Positions 33,384 through 45,900 of a DNA stretch of 64,000 nt are shown here, piece after piece. The DNA is from Amyelois transitella (Eukaryota > Arthropoda > Insecta > Lepidoptera > Pyralidae): positions 11,098,001 through 11,162,000 of the forward strand of contig NC_083513.1 of the NCBI RefSeq assembly GCF_032362555.1. Direction: 5' to 3'. Numbering within the stretch: the first letter of the stretch is position 1; every line of letters begins with the position of its first letter. Under the pieces are notes generated by a model. It was not told the DNA's origin, did no database searches, and saw only the letters and a program-made list of their open reading frames with translations. The position numbers and the translations under genes are program-made.

Positions 33384-36300
33384 TCATTTATCCAATCTAC
33401 ATATAGGATTGTTCTGGACCATCTGCAGGTCCACTTTGGGTCCCACGAGGTCTCTGATGTTGTTCAGGCCGTACTTGATCATGGTGGGGCGCTCCAGGGA
33501 GAGGCCCCACGCGATCACGTTCACGTCCGCTGGAAGCCCCATGGGCAACAGCATTTCAGGGCGGAATACTCCAGAGTTGCCGATCTCAATCCATTTGCCA
33601 AGACCTGGAAAAAGAATTAAACAAAATCTATTATATATCCTACTACTATTATAAAGGCGAAAATTTGTATGGATGTATGGATGTTTGTTATTCTTTCACG
33701 CAAAAACTACTGAACCGATTACCATGAAATTTGGTATGTAGGTAGCTGAAGACCCAGAATAACACATAGGCTACTTTTTATCCCAGAGTTCCCGCGGGAT
33801 TGATAGGGTTTCCATGCGGACGAAGTCGCGGGCGGCCTCTAGTATATATATATATATATACTAGCTGTCCCGGAAAACGTTGTTTTGCCATATAAATAAT
33901 ATTAAATGATGATTGATCAGTTATAGACCGGTGATGAAAAATGATTTGTAAATTGACGACGAAAATGTTGCATTGTACTTTGTTCCGCCGCTTCTTCTAC
34001 ACATGCGCTTTGGAAGCGGTAGTAGTTATAGATTTAAGTGATGTGACGTCAATAAGTGATATGAGTCATCTAGTATCAAAGTCCGCTAAAATGCTGTTTC
34101 AAAAATTTAAGGAATATATAAAAAACGTTTTTTTTTTTATATTAAATTTACCACTAAGACAAAAAATCCTAGCAGGTTTTGTGGATTCTACTCTGGTAAT
34201 ACCGGAACTAACCTAATTATTTGGAAATGCATGTTATAATTTTAAATATAACGTAAAATATTTTCATTATGGCGTATTTTGCTACGAACAATCAATTTAA
34301 AGGGAGTTTGAAACAAACGTCAAGAGTTTTAGAGGGATTTGTTGCAAACAGGGACTAGCAATAAAAAGCGTTATGCAATACGGACAAGACAGTAAGTGAA
34401 TAAATTTTGGTTTTAAAAATAAAACAAAATAATTAATAAAATATTAGCAGTTTTAATACTATCATTGGAAAAAGCAGGTAAAAGCATTAATGTGAATGGA
34501 TTATGTCAGGTAGTACATACCACGCATTATTCGATTTTATTCCATTGTTTATTATCAGATTAATTTTCAAGAAGCGTGGACCGTCATAAGCATCATTATA
34601 TCATTTATTTTTTTGCTAAACAGTATTCAATACTAAGTACGAAGTCGGTAGTTAATTTAACAATCCTTAAACGTTAAATATCAGGTTGATATTAAAATTA
34701 AATGTGAATATTAAAACTAAATATAATGAAGGTACTTTGTAAGTACGTGTTGACTGAAAAATTAATGTACCTACAATATATAACTATACTAATTACTCAT
34801 TTTGTATAACACCATCAAAACACTTTGAAAGTAGTTTTACAGTAACTTTTTACCTACAGTTTTCGAGTTTCCTTAGTGCGTTTCCATGAAGGAATGTCGC
34901 GTAGTTTCTTCCGCGCTTCCTTAGGATCACATTTTTGCACAAATTGAACTAAATTCTCCATGTTTTCTTATTAAAAACAATAAAAAACCGGAGCAACCTT
35001 TCACCTGAGATAAAAAACTGCCATACTGTTTTGAATGACACGTGATCACAATACTGCGCTGTCATTGGCTAATTTCTTTTTAGCGGATTTTGAAGTAAAC
35101 AACACGTATTTTAGCGGGATTTGCAATGAAGGTAAAGTTTTGAGTGCAAATTTCTAAAGGTTTTGCCAGGTTTTGATGAGAGATGATAATGACATCATAA
35201 AAAGAATACGTCCTGGCGCCATTTTTATCTATAACCTCAATTTTTATGAAAAAGTCTTTTAGCGGACTTTGAAACTAGACGCCTCATATCTTGTATCCAA
35301 TTTGGAAAATAAATCTATTCTATTAAATTACTAAAATGGCTTATCACTATGGGGTATGAAAAATAGATGTCGGCCCATTCTCAGACCTACTCAATATGCT
35401 CACAAAATTTCATGAGAATCGTTCAAGCCATTTCGGAGGAGTACGAGAACGAACATTGTGACACGAGAATTTTATATACATATACCTACGATTAAACTTA
35501 CCGCCGAGCTTGCACGAAGAGAGTTATGAACGTGGATGAAGCGAAGGAAGTATGCAGAGATCGTGGCAAGTGGAAATAGTCTCTGCCTACCCCTCCGGGA
35601 AAGAGGCATGATTTTATTGACAAAATTTTTTAAATATTATTTTTGTTGTTTTTAATTTATGTGTATTCAAATTTAATTTCATTATTCAAATTTTTTATAT
35701 GATTTAATATGGTTAACTTAATATGATATACCTGTGTTTCAAATTGTAAAGTGTGATAATTGTAATAGGTGTAAACCGTTTTTGTCACAATAAATAAATA
35801 AATAAAATTTATGTATATATGTATGTATGTACGATTAAAAAAAAAAAGACGCTCGCTCGCTCGCTCGCTTACCGGTATGGTACGCGAAGATCTCCATGCT
35901 AGGTTCGGTGTACGGGTTGTAAGCCGGCTTGAACTGCAGTTTGTGGAACCCCAGCCTGCTGAAGAAGGCGTCCAGGACTCCGATGAGATCGGCGAGCCCC
36001 ACCCCCCGCGCCGCGATCACGCCCTCCACCTGGTGGAACTCCGCCAGGTGGGTGGCGTCCAGGGTCTCATTGCGGAATACCTGGAAAAATTTATTATTTA
36101 AAAAAAAAACATGATAGCGATATACTATAGAGTACGACTGTAGCTTAAAAACTTAAAAAAAATTCTAGTTAATTAAATTTTAAATTCGCTCTTAGTGTAA
36201 GTAGGTACACCCTAACCACATATTTGGTTGGTCTACACAGCATACACGCAAAATTTCAAGTCTCTAGGACCAAAGATGATTATAAACTTTAAGGCGATGG

Positions 36301-39300
36301 GCGGACCAGTCACTATTTGAATCTCGATTCCCTTATTAAGCTAAAGAACTGAATGTGGCCTTTCAGTGTACCCCGCAAGGAATATAGACGTGATTTTATA
36401 TATATATGTATGTCCACGGGAACTATTGTTTTTACCGAGACAGAAAGTACCCTTTGTCTTTCTACAGACTCAAAATTTATATATACGCAAAATTTCAAGA
36501 GTGTTCAGTAGATAACTCATGAAGAGGCAACAAACAAGCTTACTTTAATGATATTAGTTAAAGCTAAGCCTATCTCCACGACAATCAAACATTGGGTTAT
36601 TGCGAGTTATTCGGTTGACATTGACACGTAAACATACATATATCCCTAGCGGGGTAGACAGAGCCACCAGTCTTGAAAAGACTGATAGACCACGCTCAGC
36701 TGTTTGGCTAAGTGATGGAATTGAGATTTGAGTGACAGGTCGCTAACCCATCGCCTAAAAGAGGAATCCCAAATAAGCCTATCCCTTAGTCGCCTTTTAC
36801 GACATCCGTGGGAAAAAGATGGAGTGGTCCTATTCTTTTTTGTGTAACGGTGCCGGGAACAACATGAAACGTAAAAACTGACACAAACCTTATCAATACT
36901 AAAATACTTCTGCGGTCTGAACTCCCCCTGCGCTAGCTTGTACAGCATCCGCGCGCTCACAGCAGTCGTGTGCGTTCGGAGCAAATTCTTCTTTGCCTCT
37001 TCTATTTTCCAGTCGTATTTGTAACCCTGTAATCAAAGATGTAATCTTGTAGCTATTTTCCATTTAGAAATACAAACACGTAGATACAATCAAGCCTCTT
37101 GCCCGGAAGGGTAGACAGAGACTTCATCTTTCCATTTGCCACAATCCCTGCACTCTTCATCGACATTCATATATCTCCTCAAGGATGCTAGTGGGTAACA
37201 GGTACTCTTGACCTGACCTTTTACCAGCATGTCCCTGATACAATAACTCTTTATTGCGCTACAATAATTTACAATTCACAATCACATATAAAAAATAAAG
37301 CAACAAAAGACGACCTTATCACTAAAAGCGATCTCTTTTAGGTAACCTGTAAATTACGTAAAAAACTTCACCCAGAAAAAAGATTAGCAGTTAGCGCTGA
37401 GTTGACTTATGCCTACATTACAAAGCTGAAGAGTTTGTTTGTTTGTTTGAACGCGCTTATCTCAGGAACTACTGGTTCGAATTGAAAAATTGTTTTTGTG
37501 TTGAATAGACCATTTATCGAGGAAGGCTTTAGGCTATATAACATCACGCACGCAACTTTTAGGAGCGAAGAAATAATGGAAAATGTGAAAAAAAAGGGGA
37601 AAATTATTCATCCTAGAGGGCGTCAACGATGCCCAAAATAACTATTCAACGCGGACGAAGTCGCGGGCACAGCTAATGTTATAAATACTATAAACCTCCT
37701 ACATAAACATACTAATATAAATCACATACTCAGGATGAACTAAAGCTATACGTAGTCAGTAGTCATAAAGAAAGAAATTGAAAATCGGGATGATCTTATA
37801 AAATTCTCGTGTCACAATGTTTGTCTCTGTACTCCTCTGAAACGGCTTTACCGATTTTAACCAAATTTTGCATGCATATTCAGTAGGTCTGAGAATCGGC
37901 TAACATCTATTTTTCATACCCATAAGTGTGAAGGGTTGTCCACACTTAACATTTTTTTTTAACTAGAAATTACTTAACAGTGATTTATATGGCAAAACAA
38001 CGTTTGCCGGGACAGCTAGTTATGTATAAAATCTAACAAAGAAATAATTCAAATCACCTGAGATCCATAACCACCTTCGCTGTGAACCTTCTTGACCCTC
38101 TCCAGGTAATCCATCGGGAAGTGTTCACTACTAGCCGGGGATGACATGAAGAACGTGTCATGGGCGTCCCTGGCTGGGTGCTGCTGGGGCTGGAACAGTG
38201 CGTCGAAGTTCCAGAAGGAACTCTCCACGTACATGTTCGTGGGCATCTCCGTGAACCCCATCTCAAGGAATATTTCACGGAATTCTGAACGGACTTTGAG
38301 TAGGGGGTGCAGGTGACCGCATTCCGGAGGTTGACCTGGGTGAATTGGACATTGATAGTTAAGATTGATTAGTCTTGAATATTTTTAGTAAGTTTCATTA
38401 CTTCATCAACTCCATATCTTTCCCTTTAGCTTATAAACTTGGGATTCTTCTTTTAGGTGATGGGCTAGCAACCTGTCACTATTTGAATCTCTCCCACAAG
38501 GGATATTGACTTGATTATTTATGTATGTATGTAGTTTTCAATATGTGTAATTTGTCCTGTATATCCACATCCACACTAATAATAAAGAGGAAAGATTTGT
38601 ATTTTTGTATGTTTGTGTGGAATAAACTCAAAAACTACTGGACCGATTTTGATAAAATTTGGCACAGATATAGAATAGACCTTCAAAAGTGACATAGGCA
38701 TAAATTTGTTTTGAAATAAATTAGTTTTCAGGCAGATTATTCAACATTCATAAAGTAATCCGGGAAAAAAAGCGCTACCGAAAATCTTTCCGTGCGTGCG
38801 CTGGATCCACTGTTGATTATACAGACATACAATGTATTACAAAAATAAAGGTTTTTTGCAGATCTATAAAAAAGTCCGCGACACGATATATCTAACTTCT
38901 ATAATTTAGTAACCACAAGGTATTTTGTGCGTAAAAAAATAATGTAAATTCAAAGGTGCGTTTTGAGAATTATTATTACACAAGCATATTAATCCTTATG
39001 ATTGAAAGTTGTTTTATCATCAAGATAATTTTACGGAGATAAACTTTGTCCTTTACAGCTCAGTGATTGGATAAATAGATTCTGAAATATCGTGAAATTA
39101 AAAACACGCACTCCAAATTATTTTAAGTACCTACGTCACGCGAACGCGCTTGCCGCATAGGTACTTACGCGGTGTCTCGGTAACCTAAGCCGTGTGGTCA
39201 GTTCCTTACGCAGCGTACGCCACCAAAATTGAAAATTTTGAAGCTATTTGACTTAGAATAGAAGTGCTTATAAACACAAAAATATGTCCACCCGTGCGAA

Positions 39301-40563
39301 GCCGGGGCGGGCCGCTAGTAATTATATATATTTCATATAGACTAGCCTTTGGCAGCATATTTCCAAAGAAATTTTCAAAAATAAAAGCAGTTCTCAGAGC
39401 ATTAGGTACTCATTTCTTCTTGTGAATGTCAGTAATTTTTTTCTAAATTAACAAGTTTACAATATAAATCAGTTATAAATGATATCTCTTAAAATTAAAA
39501 TATTAAGTATACTTTGGTCACAAATTATACAAACCTAATGCATCAAAATTGTATGGCTTGAATTCTAGCGTTTTCCACGACCCAGTTTGCAACATTTCAC
39601 TTGTCAAATCAGTCTCCAACTTCTTTATTGTGGTTGAGAACTGTGGTCCTTTTGAAAGAATGAAACTTTTCACTGTAACTTCTTGGAGAAGCTTCCGTTT
39701 CTTGTAATCATTTCTTACATTATCAGCTAAGTTGTCTATGCCTTTCTTTATTTCATTTAGATGTTCTTGTACTGTGTCTACAATGCTGTCGACTTTCCGT
39801 TTTACGAGGGGTGGGGCTGCTGACTTATCTATAAGTATCCAGCCAGATGACATAGCCTTACTGAAACCAACTTTAGCATTGGGTACTGTCTGAAAAGATG
39901 GAATTAAAATATTTTTAAGTGAACTATATCTCTTCTTTCTTTTTCTTCCTTACTATCTCCTTAATTGTATTCTTAGGTTGCATCTGTCTCTAGATTTTAT
40001 TTGTTTTGGGATTAATGAAATTGGTTCTAATAGAGGATATCTATTAATGTAAAAACACATAAGCAGGCTTTACAAAGTACATAATAAAAATCATTACTTG
40101 GTAACTTACAATGTCCAAGGCTTAGCAATCAGTATTTAAAATTTTAAATAAAATGAAAGATTTCAAATAAGAAAGAAAAAAAAAACGATTATAAGAGTGT
40201 AATAGGAAGCAATGTTGGAACCCTCAATATTATATCTGGAAGAAATTATAAAATTAGGTATGAATTGGATTAGAGCAGTTGAGAAACTACCTTCATAAGT
40301 TCGGCCTGGGGTATTCCTGCCTCCGGCACGCTTCTGTAGAGTACAGCCTCATGGCTACCCTTGTCTGAAACCAGTTGCCCTTCTTCTGTGAGCTCCCATC
40401 GCGTATTTTTAACAGCTTCAGAAGTCACCATCTCAAGTGCTTCTAAACTTTTCACAGCACCGACTATTTTCTGATGGTCTTCATGGAACTCGTTTGCTAA
40501 TTTTAAAGTGTCAACTTCATTACACTTATCTAAGTAATGCAAAATCCTTTCATTTAATTCCAT
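33384..40563 (-). CDS. FARSA: Phenylalanyl-tRNA synthetase alpha subunit, cytosolic
   Basis: Six exons on the minus strand: 40563-40291, 39889-39535, 38335-38058, 37026-36889, 36080-35873, 33604-33384. All borders are GT/AG, phases agree, 490 aa (human 508). The N-terminal winged-helix region (residues 1-90, [19 protein letters not shown]) is followed by the class II catalytic core: motif 1 around [27 protein letters not shown], motif 2 [20 protein letters not shown], and motif 3 with [13 protein letters not shown] and its Arg intact. It charges tRNA-Phe as an alpha2-beta2 enzyme with FARSB (not in the window). Introns 3-6 are loaded with Helitrons and family A repeats. The start is the first ATG and matches the family N-terminus. 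Confidence 0.97.
33638..33842 (+). mobile_element. Helitron-like element, GGGCGGCCTCTAG type
   Basis: 5' TCCTACTACTATTATAAAGG; 3' hairpin GCGGACGAAGTCGCGGGC, then GGCCTCTAG. 205 bp, no coding. Confidence 0.75.
34058..35290. mobile_element. TIR element (about 1.23 kb) nested in a Helitron, with an exon-like frame
   Basis: Terminal inverted repeats of about 34 bp: GATATGAGTCATCTAGTATC...(34058-34091) against 35258-35290. The shared core CAAAGTCCGCTAAAA is exact. The core motif TTTTAGCGGAYTTTGAA recurs inside at about 35070 and, degenerate, at 35113. No transposase. Target duplication not resolved. Family unassigned. Confidence 0.7.
34854..34961 (-). pseudogene. Possible captured 5' exon, 35 codons
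   Basis: A minus-strand ATG opens [20 protein letters not shown], then [10 protein letters not shown]...KL, stopping at a TAG that is itself followed by a donor-like GTAAAA. The composition looks coding (basic, no simple repeats), unlike the AT-rich surroundings. I do not recognise the protein. It may be a host exon carried by the surrounding mobile element, or chance. Confidence 0.35.
35500..35615 (+). mobile_element. LINE 3'-end fragment
   Basis: CCGCCGAGCTTGCACGAAGA...CCCCTCCGGGAAAGAGGCAT, same LINE as 17997-18525, in the last FARSA intron. Confidence 0.7.
36635..36868 (-). repeat. SINE-like family A copy, inverted
   Basis: ATATATCCCTAGCGGGGTAG at left, GGTGCCGGGAACAACATGAA at right. Ends about 20 bp from the FARSA exon 4 donor (36888). 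Confidence 0.75.
37085..37245 (-). mobile_element. LINE 3'-end fragment, inverted
   Basis: AATCAAGCCTCTTGCCCGGA...TACTCTTGACCTGACCTTTTA, reverse complement of the (ATGT)n LINE end. Confidence 0.6.
37413..37675 (+). mobile_element. Helitron-like element, CTAG decayed to CTAA
   Basis: ACAAAGCTGAAGAGTTTGTT at left; CGCGGACGAAGTCGCGGGCA, then CAGCTAA. Confidence 0.7.
37780..38018 (+). mobile_element. Helitron-like element, CCGGGACAGCTAG type
   Basis: GATCTTATAAAATTCTCGTG...GGCAAAACAACGTTTGCCGG, then GACAGCTAG|T. A compact copy of the family at 33861-35490. Confidence 0.75.
38570..39318 (+). mobile_element. Helitron-like element, GGGGCGGGCCGCTAG type, about 0.75 kb
   Basis: 5' CACACTAATAATAAAGAGGA; 3' CGTGCGAAGCCGGGGCGGGC, then CGCTAG|T. 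The internal sequence is not shared with the shorter copies and has no long frame. Confidence 0.6.
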
Positions 40564-42709
40564 GTTATCTATTTATATTTATTTTAATAAAATATTACAC
40601 CTTGTTTTTAGGTTACTTGCGACAACGAAGCATAGACTGCAGAAGATTGGATAGAATTGACACTGATAGTGACATTGACGAATATGGAATCGATTTTACT
40701 AACGTGAATTTGTGTACGCCTAACATATAATCAACTTGTCAACCACCGCCTTTCTTGAGTAGACTATAGGTATAGGTTATAGATAGCCTGCGAAATTAAT
40801 ATAACTGAACACCAAAATATAAAATTGCTTAAATATTAAATAATTATTCTTTTTTTTTGTTGACACTTAACACTGAACGACAGCTGGATATTTCCACGTG
40901 ACGACATTCGATCAAATTGTCACAGCTGACGGTGACTGACTGACAGACATACAAATACAGTCAACCGGAAGCCGGCATTTGGTGCGAACGCGTCTGTTTT
41001 TTAAATATCAGTGAAATTGTATTTGGTAGTGCGCAATTAAAATCATAATTTACTTCGAGCATACGCTGATTTCTTTTAAAGGTATAGTTAATGTTGACGG
41101 ATTGCATTAATATTTTTATATCACTATCCTTTAATTCTGTCTGATAAAAAATTTCAACCCGTTGAACCTATTTAATTAAGTAGGTTGGTACACTTGTCTT
41201 AAATATTTTAGTGAAAATAAAATCTATTCTTTGACGGCAATAAGGTAATTCGAATTGGTTCTAGAAATTATTATTCTTTATCAATTGAACAAAAAAGAGA
41301 TACCTATATACCTAACCTACCCTCAACTTTATTATCATAAATTAACAAGTCTACACAGCTTACCACGTAGGTAATTAGTTTCTCAGATTTCATTGCACTC
41401 CAATTCACGTCTACTTACGTACTTAAAGTGAATTTCTTGTTCTACATCATAGTTCTACATTAAAATTTGAATGGTTTTATTTCTAGGTATTTATTTCAAA
41501 ATATAAGACATTTAGTCCTGTGGGGTAGTATATATAAGTAGCTATCTATATATTTTAATTTTTGTCTAAATTAATTAGCAATCTCCATTGCCAATAAAAT
41601 GATGATTTTTGTTTCTTCTCGGGGATGTAGAAGGCGACTTATGTATATATTTAATTGAATACAGTAGATTAGTTTCTTATTAGGTTTCTGCACCTTAGTG
41701 TTTAACTAATTAATGGTAGTTTATTGGGTCCATCCAGGTTCCCTCATTAGGTGGACTAAGAATCAGAAAGGTGTTTTCTAGTGGACTCAGTAATGATGGT
41801 TAGAATGGTAAACTTTTTAACCCAACATACCTACATAATGTAGTTTTTCTGTTAGGTCATCTGGTAGACTGGTAAAGAATGCCAAACGGCATTAAATCCG
41901 CCCTTTGTACAGTTTTTTTTGTGCAATAATAAATTTTTAAATAAATAAATATAAGTAGGAATGTGGGACCAATCACAAAGCTGAGCTAGCTATGTATATA
42001 AGATGTATTACTACCCCCGGAGCTAAATACGCGCGACGTCGTTTTTATCGCGCGAAAAATTATTCGCTGTTTTGCATTTTATTTTGACGGCTAAACATTT
42101 CGCGCGTAGAGCGCATGTGCCATGTTACGGGGGTTATTCATAAGCTTTATAGTTATTTCGTAAGGGCTAACAGTTTTGGGGTAGACAGAGCAAACAGTCT
42201 GAAGAAGACTGAAAGATCTTGTTTACTTATATGGCTTTATGTTGGAATTTAGATTTAAATAATGACAGGGTGCTAGTCCATCGCCTAAAAGAAGAATGTC
42301 ACGTTTATCGGCCTCTCCCTTGATTAATTTGAAGCAGTCATTCAAGCCTATGTTATTTAGGTACCGTTTCTTGTAACTGTAAATTTTTGTGGATTACAAA
42401 AAGAAAAAAACAAACAACTGACTACTAAACTACATTTTTCTTGTAAATTTGGAATTAATATTTCCCAACTTCATAATGTAGGTAGGTACTAAGGTAGGCA
42501 GTAAGGTCAAGGTCACGTAAGTAATTGATAACTCGCAATTATCTTTGAGATAATTTAAAATTGATTACTGTGAGTGTGTAATAAATCAATATCTTATTCA
42601 ATCATTGATTTTGGATAAGTTATTTCAGTAAAAGGTTGAATATTTCATTGTTTTAGGGTTTGGAGACTGCTAGGGTAGTTAGTGTAGTAGTAGGTAGTAG
42701 TGTAGTAGT
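40564..42709. other. FARSA 5' flank and upstream part of the probable SCCPDH 5' UTR intron
   Basis: No coding exon seen. A candidate SCCPDH leader exon (about 40985-41081) is listed separately. An inverted family A copy is at 42165-42310. The 60 bp before the LTR are rich in GTAGTAG repeats. Confidence 0.5.
40985..41081 (+). other. Candidate non-coding first exon of SCCPDH
   Basis: SCCPDH's ATG (49071) follows a splice acceptor directly, so a leader exon is expected upstream. TTTCTTTTAAAG|GTATAG at 41081 is a good donor in a region about 0.4 kb head-to-head with the FARSA start. If right, the two genes share a bidirectional promoter and the LTR element sits in SCCPDH intron 1. Inference. Confidence 0.35.
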
Positions 42710-42795
42710 TGTGATTATTATTGGTGCATGTCATTTATTTGTGGGTATGGAATAAACAAATTGGTCTTGGTTCAACCTGCCTTTCAATTACGACA
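42710..42795 (+). repeat. 5' LTR, 86 bp
   Basis: TGTGATTATTATTGGTGCAT ... TTTCAATTACGACA, starting TG and ending CA. Identical to 47420-47505. It contains AATAAA at 42741-42746, the likely polyadenylation signal. No flanking target duplication is evident. Confidence 0.88.
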
Positions 42796-42902
42796 TGGTG
42801 TCAGGTGTCGTCTAAAATAATTAATTTTCGGTATAAAAAGTCGACTTTAAGCTAAAATTAAGTGTTCGTACGTAGAAAAAGTGATAGTGTTTTATTATTA
42901 CT

Positions 42903-45900
42903 ATGGAACACGCGCGTCCGCCATCGGAATTATGCCTAGAGGGCGGGCCGGCAAACCGCGCTGACGCGTGGCGAAAATGGTACAAGCAGTTTTTGGTGTT
43001 CCTGAAGGCCTCGGGAGTCTATAAAGAACCGACAGATGTACAAGCCAGTCTCCTCATTAACCTGATAGGCTCAGAAGGTTACGACGTATATACTACGTTT
43101 AAATTCGAAAAGGAGACTGATCGGGAGAATTTCGACAAGTTGGTCAGCAAATTTAATGAGCATTTCGGTACGAAACAAAATACTACCATGGCTCGTTTCA
43201 AATTTTTTACAAGAAATCAAGAAAATGGTGAATCTGTCGATGAGTACGTCACAGCATTGAAAATACTTTCGCAGCATTGTGAATTCGAGCATCTCGAAGA
43301 AGGTCTGATACGCGATCGTGTTGTTTGCGGGGTCACCGATGGAAAAATACGTGATCGATTACTGAGAGCTGAGGATCTGACCCTCGCACGAGCTGTGAAG
43401 ATTTGTCAAGCTAGTGAGATGTCTACAGAGGAAAAACGGCAGATAGAAGGAACCAAGGCGGTAACCGACGGGGGCGCGTCGTCGGCAGCCGTGGACGTGG
43501 TGTACGGCGGCGCAGGCGGACCGTCGCGAGCGGCGCGTGGCGGCTGGGGCCGGCCGCGGCCGCGGGGCCAGCTCCGTGCGGCCGGCGCTCGGGGAGCGGC
43601 CACTGCAGGCGGCCGACGCGGGGCAGCTTCTAGGAGTGCGTGTCGGGCTTGCATGAAGGATCAGTGTGACGGAGACTATAAGTGTGCGGCTAGAAATGCT
43701 CAATGTTTTTGGTGCAGTGAACGGGGACATTTTAAAAGTGCATGTCCTAAGTTAAAGAGCAGAGTATACCAAATTGAGGAAGAGTTATCAACTGACGATT
43801 CAGATTTGTACTACGTCTCCACGGTCGACAATTTCGGTGACGGTATGGACAGCCACAAATGGTATGAGACTTTATTTTTATATGGTAGTGATTTAAAAGA
43901 AAGATTTAAGCTAGATACTGGTTCGGATTTAAATGTAATGTCCTTGAAAACATATTGTAAGTTGGGTTTGAACTTATCAGAGTTAACATCAGATAATACG
44001 AGAGCTTTATCGTTTTGTGGCAATTTTATTCCTATTGTTGGATCATGTTACATCAATTGGTTTTATAAAAATAAAGTGTATAAATTACGTTTCATAATTT
44101 CTGAACACGACTGTCAAAATGTGCTGGGCAAATTTTCTTGTGAACAACTAGGCTTAATAAAACGTTTATATTCAATAGATATTAACCAGTATGATGATAT
44201 TTTCAAAGGTTTGGGAAAGTTGCCTGGCAAATACAAAATAGTAACAATTCCGGGCGCGCAGCCGTCAGTCTGTCCCGTTAGAAAAATACCCGTGGGCGTA
44301 CGAGATAAGTTACGAATCGAATTAGATCGAATGGAAAATCTAGGCGTTATTAGAAGAGTGACGCACCCGACCCCGTGGGTGAATGCAATCGTAGTGGCGG
44401 CGAAAAAAGATGGCAGCATTCGAGTGTGCCTCGACCCGCGGCCGCTTAATAGGGCCGTGCGACGCGCACACTACCCGTTGCCGACGCTCACTGATATCGC
44501 GACTAAATTAGAAGGAGCTAGGTATTTTAGTAAATTAGACGCTCGATCTGGATTTTGGATGGTTCAGTTAGATGATGATAGCGCTGATTTATGTACGTTT
44601 GGAACACCATATGGCAGATACCAGTATCTACGTTTACCTTATGGTATAAACTGTGCATCTGAAGTTTTTCATCAAAAAATACGTCAAATATTAGAGGGCT
44701 TAGAGGGCGTAGATTCATTTGTTGATGATGTCATAGTTTGGGGGTCTTCAATTTCAGAACATGACGAGAGGCTTAAGCTTTTATTAAATAGGGCACGTGA
44801 TGCTGGTATTAAATTTAATAAAGAAAAATGTGAATTTTGTGTTCAAACGGTAACTTACCTTGGACATACCTTTAGCTCCAAAGGTATGCAAATAGATGAA
44901 AGTAAACTTAAGGCAATTCGTGACATGCCGAATCCGCAAGACAGGAGTTCATTAGAGCGTTTTTTGGGCATGGTAAATTATTTATCAAAATTTATACCAC
45001 ATTATTCAGAGATAGCGGCTCCTCTACGTATCCTTTTGAAAAAAGACTCTGTATGGAATTGGGACGAAGTACATGAAGCGACCGTGCGGCGTTTAAAAGA
45101 GTCAGTGTGCGCCGCGCCTGTACTGGCTTTGTATTCTGCGCGCGAGCCGGTGCTGTTATCAGTAGACGCGAGCTCTCGCGCGCTCGGCGCAGTGCTCATG
45201 CAGGGCGGCCGGCCGGTCGAGTATGCGTCATCCACACTCACCGACACGCAATGCAGGTATGCTCAAATTGAAAAAGAGCTGTTGGCGATCGTGTTTGCGC
45301 TCGAACGATTTCACCAATATGTTTATGGCCGTAAAGATGTCACAGTGGAGACGGATCACAAGCCATTGGAAACGCTATTTCATAAGGCGTTGGATTCCGT
45401 TCCAGCCAGACTGCAGCGCATGATGTTACGTATACAGGGATACGATTTCAAGGTTACGTATAAACCTGGAAAATATATGTTCGTTGCAGACACCCTTTCG
45501 AGGGCACCTTTACCTGAACAGTTACAACAAAAAGTAAGTGATGAAATTTCGGAGCAATCATGTTTTCTTATAGAAAATGTTAGGTTTAGTGACAGTAAAT
45601 TGAGTATGATAAAGGAGCATACAATGAAAGATGAAGAATGTCAGTTAATTATAAGATATATAAAAAATGGCTGGCCAAATTATAAGTATGAAGTGGATGA
45701 AAGAGTAAAAGAGCAGTGGTCGTATAAGGAAAGTTTTGAATATGTCGATGGTATAATATTTAAAGATAATTTGGTTTATATTCCATTTAAGTTAAGGTAC
45801 GAAATGGTAAAGCGAGTTCACGATGGGCATATGGGTATAGATAGATGCAAACGGCATGCGCGGGATGTGATGTTCTGGCCAGGGATGTCTCGAGACATCG

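Larger units (their letters stand above)
33861..35490 (-). mobile_element. Helitron-like element, CCGGGACAGCTAG type, split by a TIR element
   Basis: On the minus strand it ends GTTTTCCGGGACAGCTAG at 33864-33861 and starts near 35490 with TATAAAATTCTCGTGTCACA. A short complete relative is at 37780-38018. The middle is displaced by the inverted-repeat element at 34058-35290. Confidence 0.7.

Noticed and set aside
33941-34216. 91-codon plus-strand frame
   Set aside because: It crosses the TIR border of the nested element and has no recognisable domain.
40437-40730. 97-codon plus-strand frame over the FARSA first exon
   Set aside because: Antisense shadow of FARSA exon 1 and its flank.
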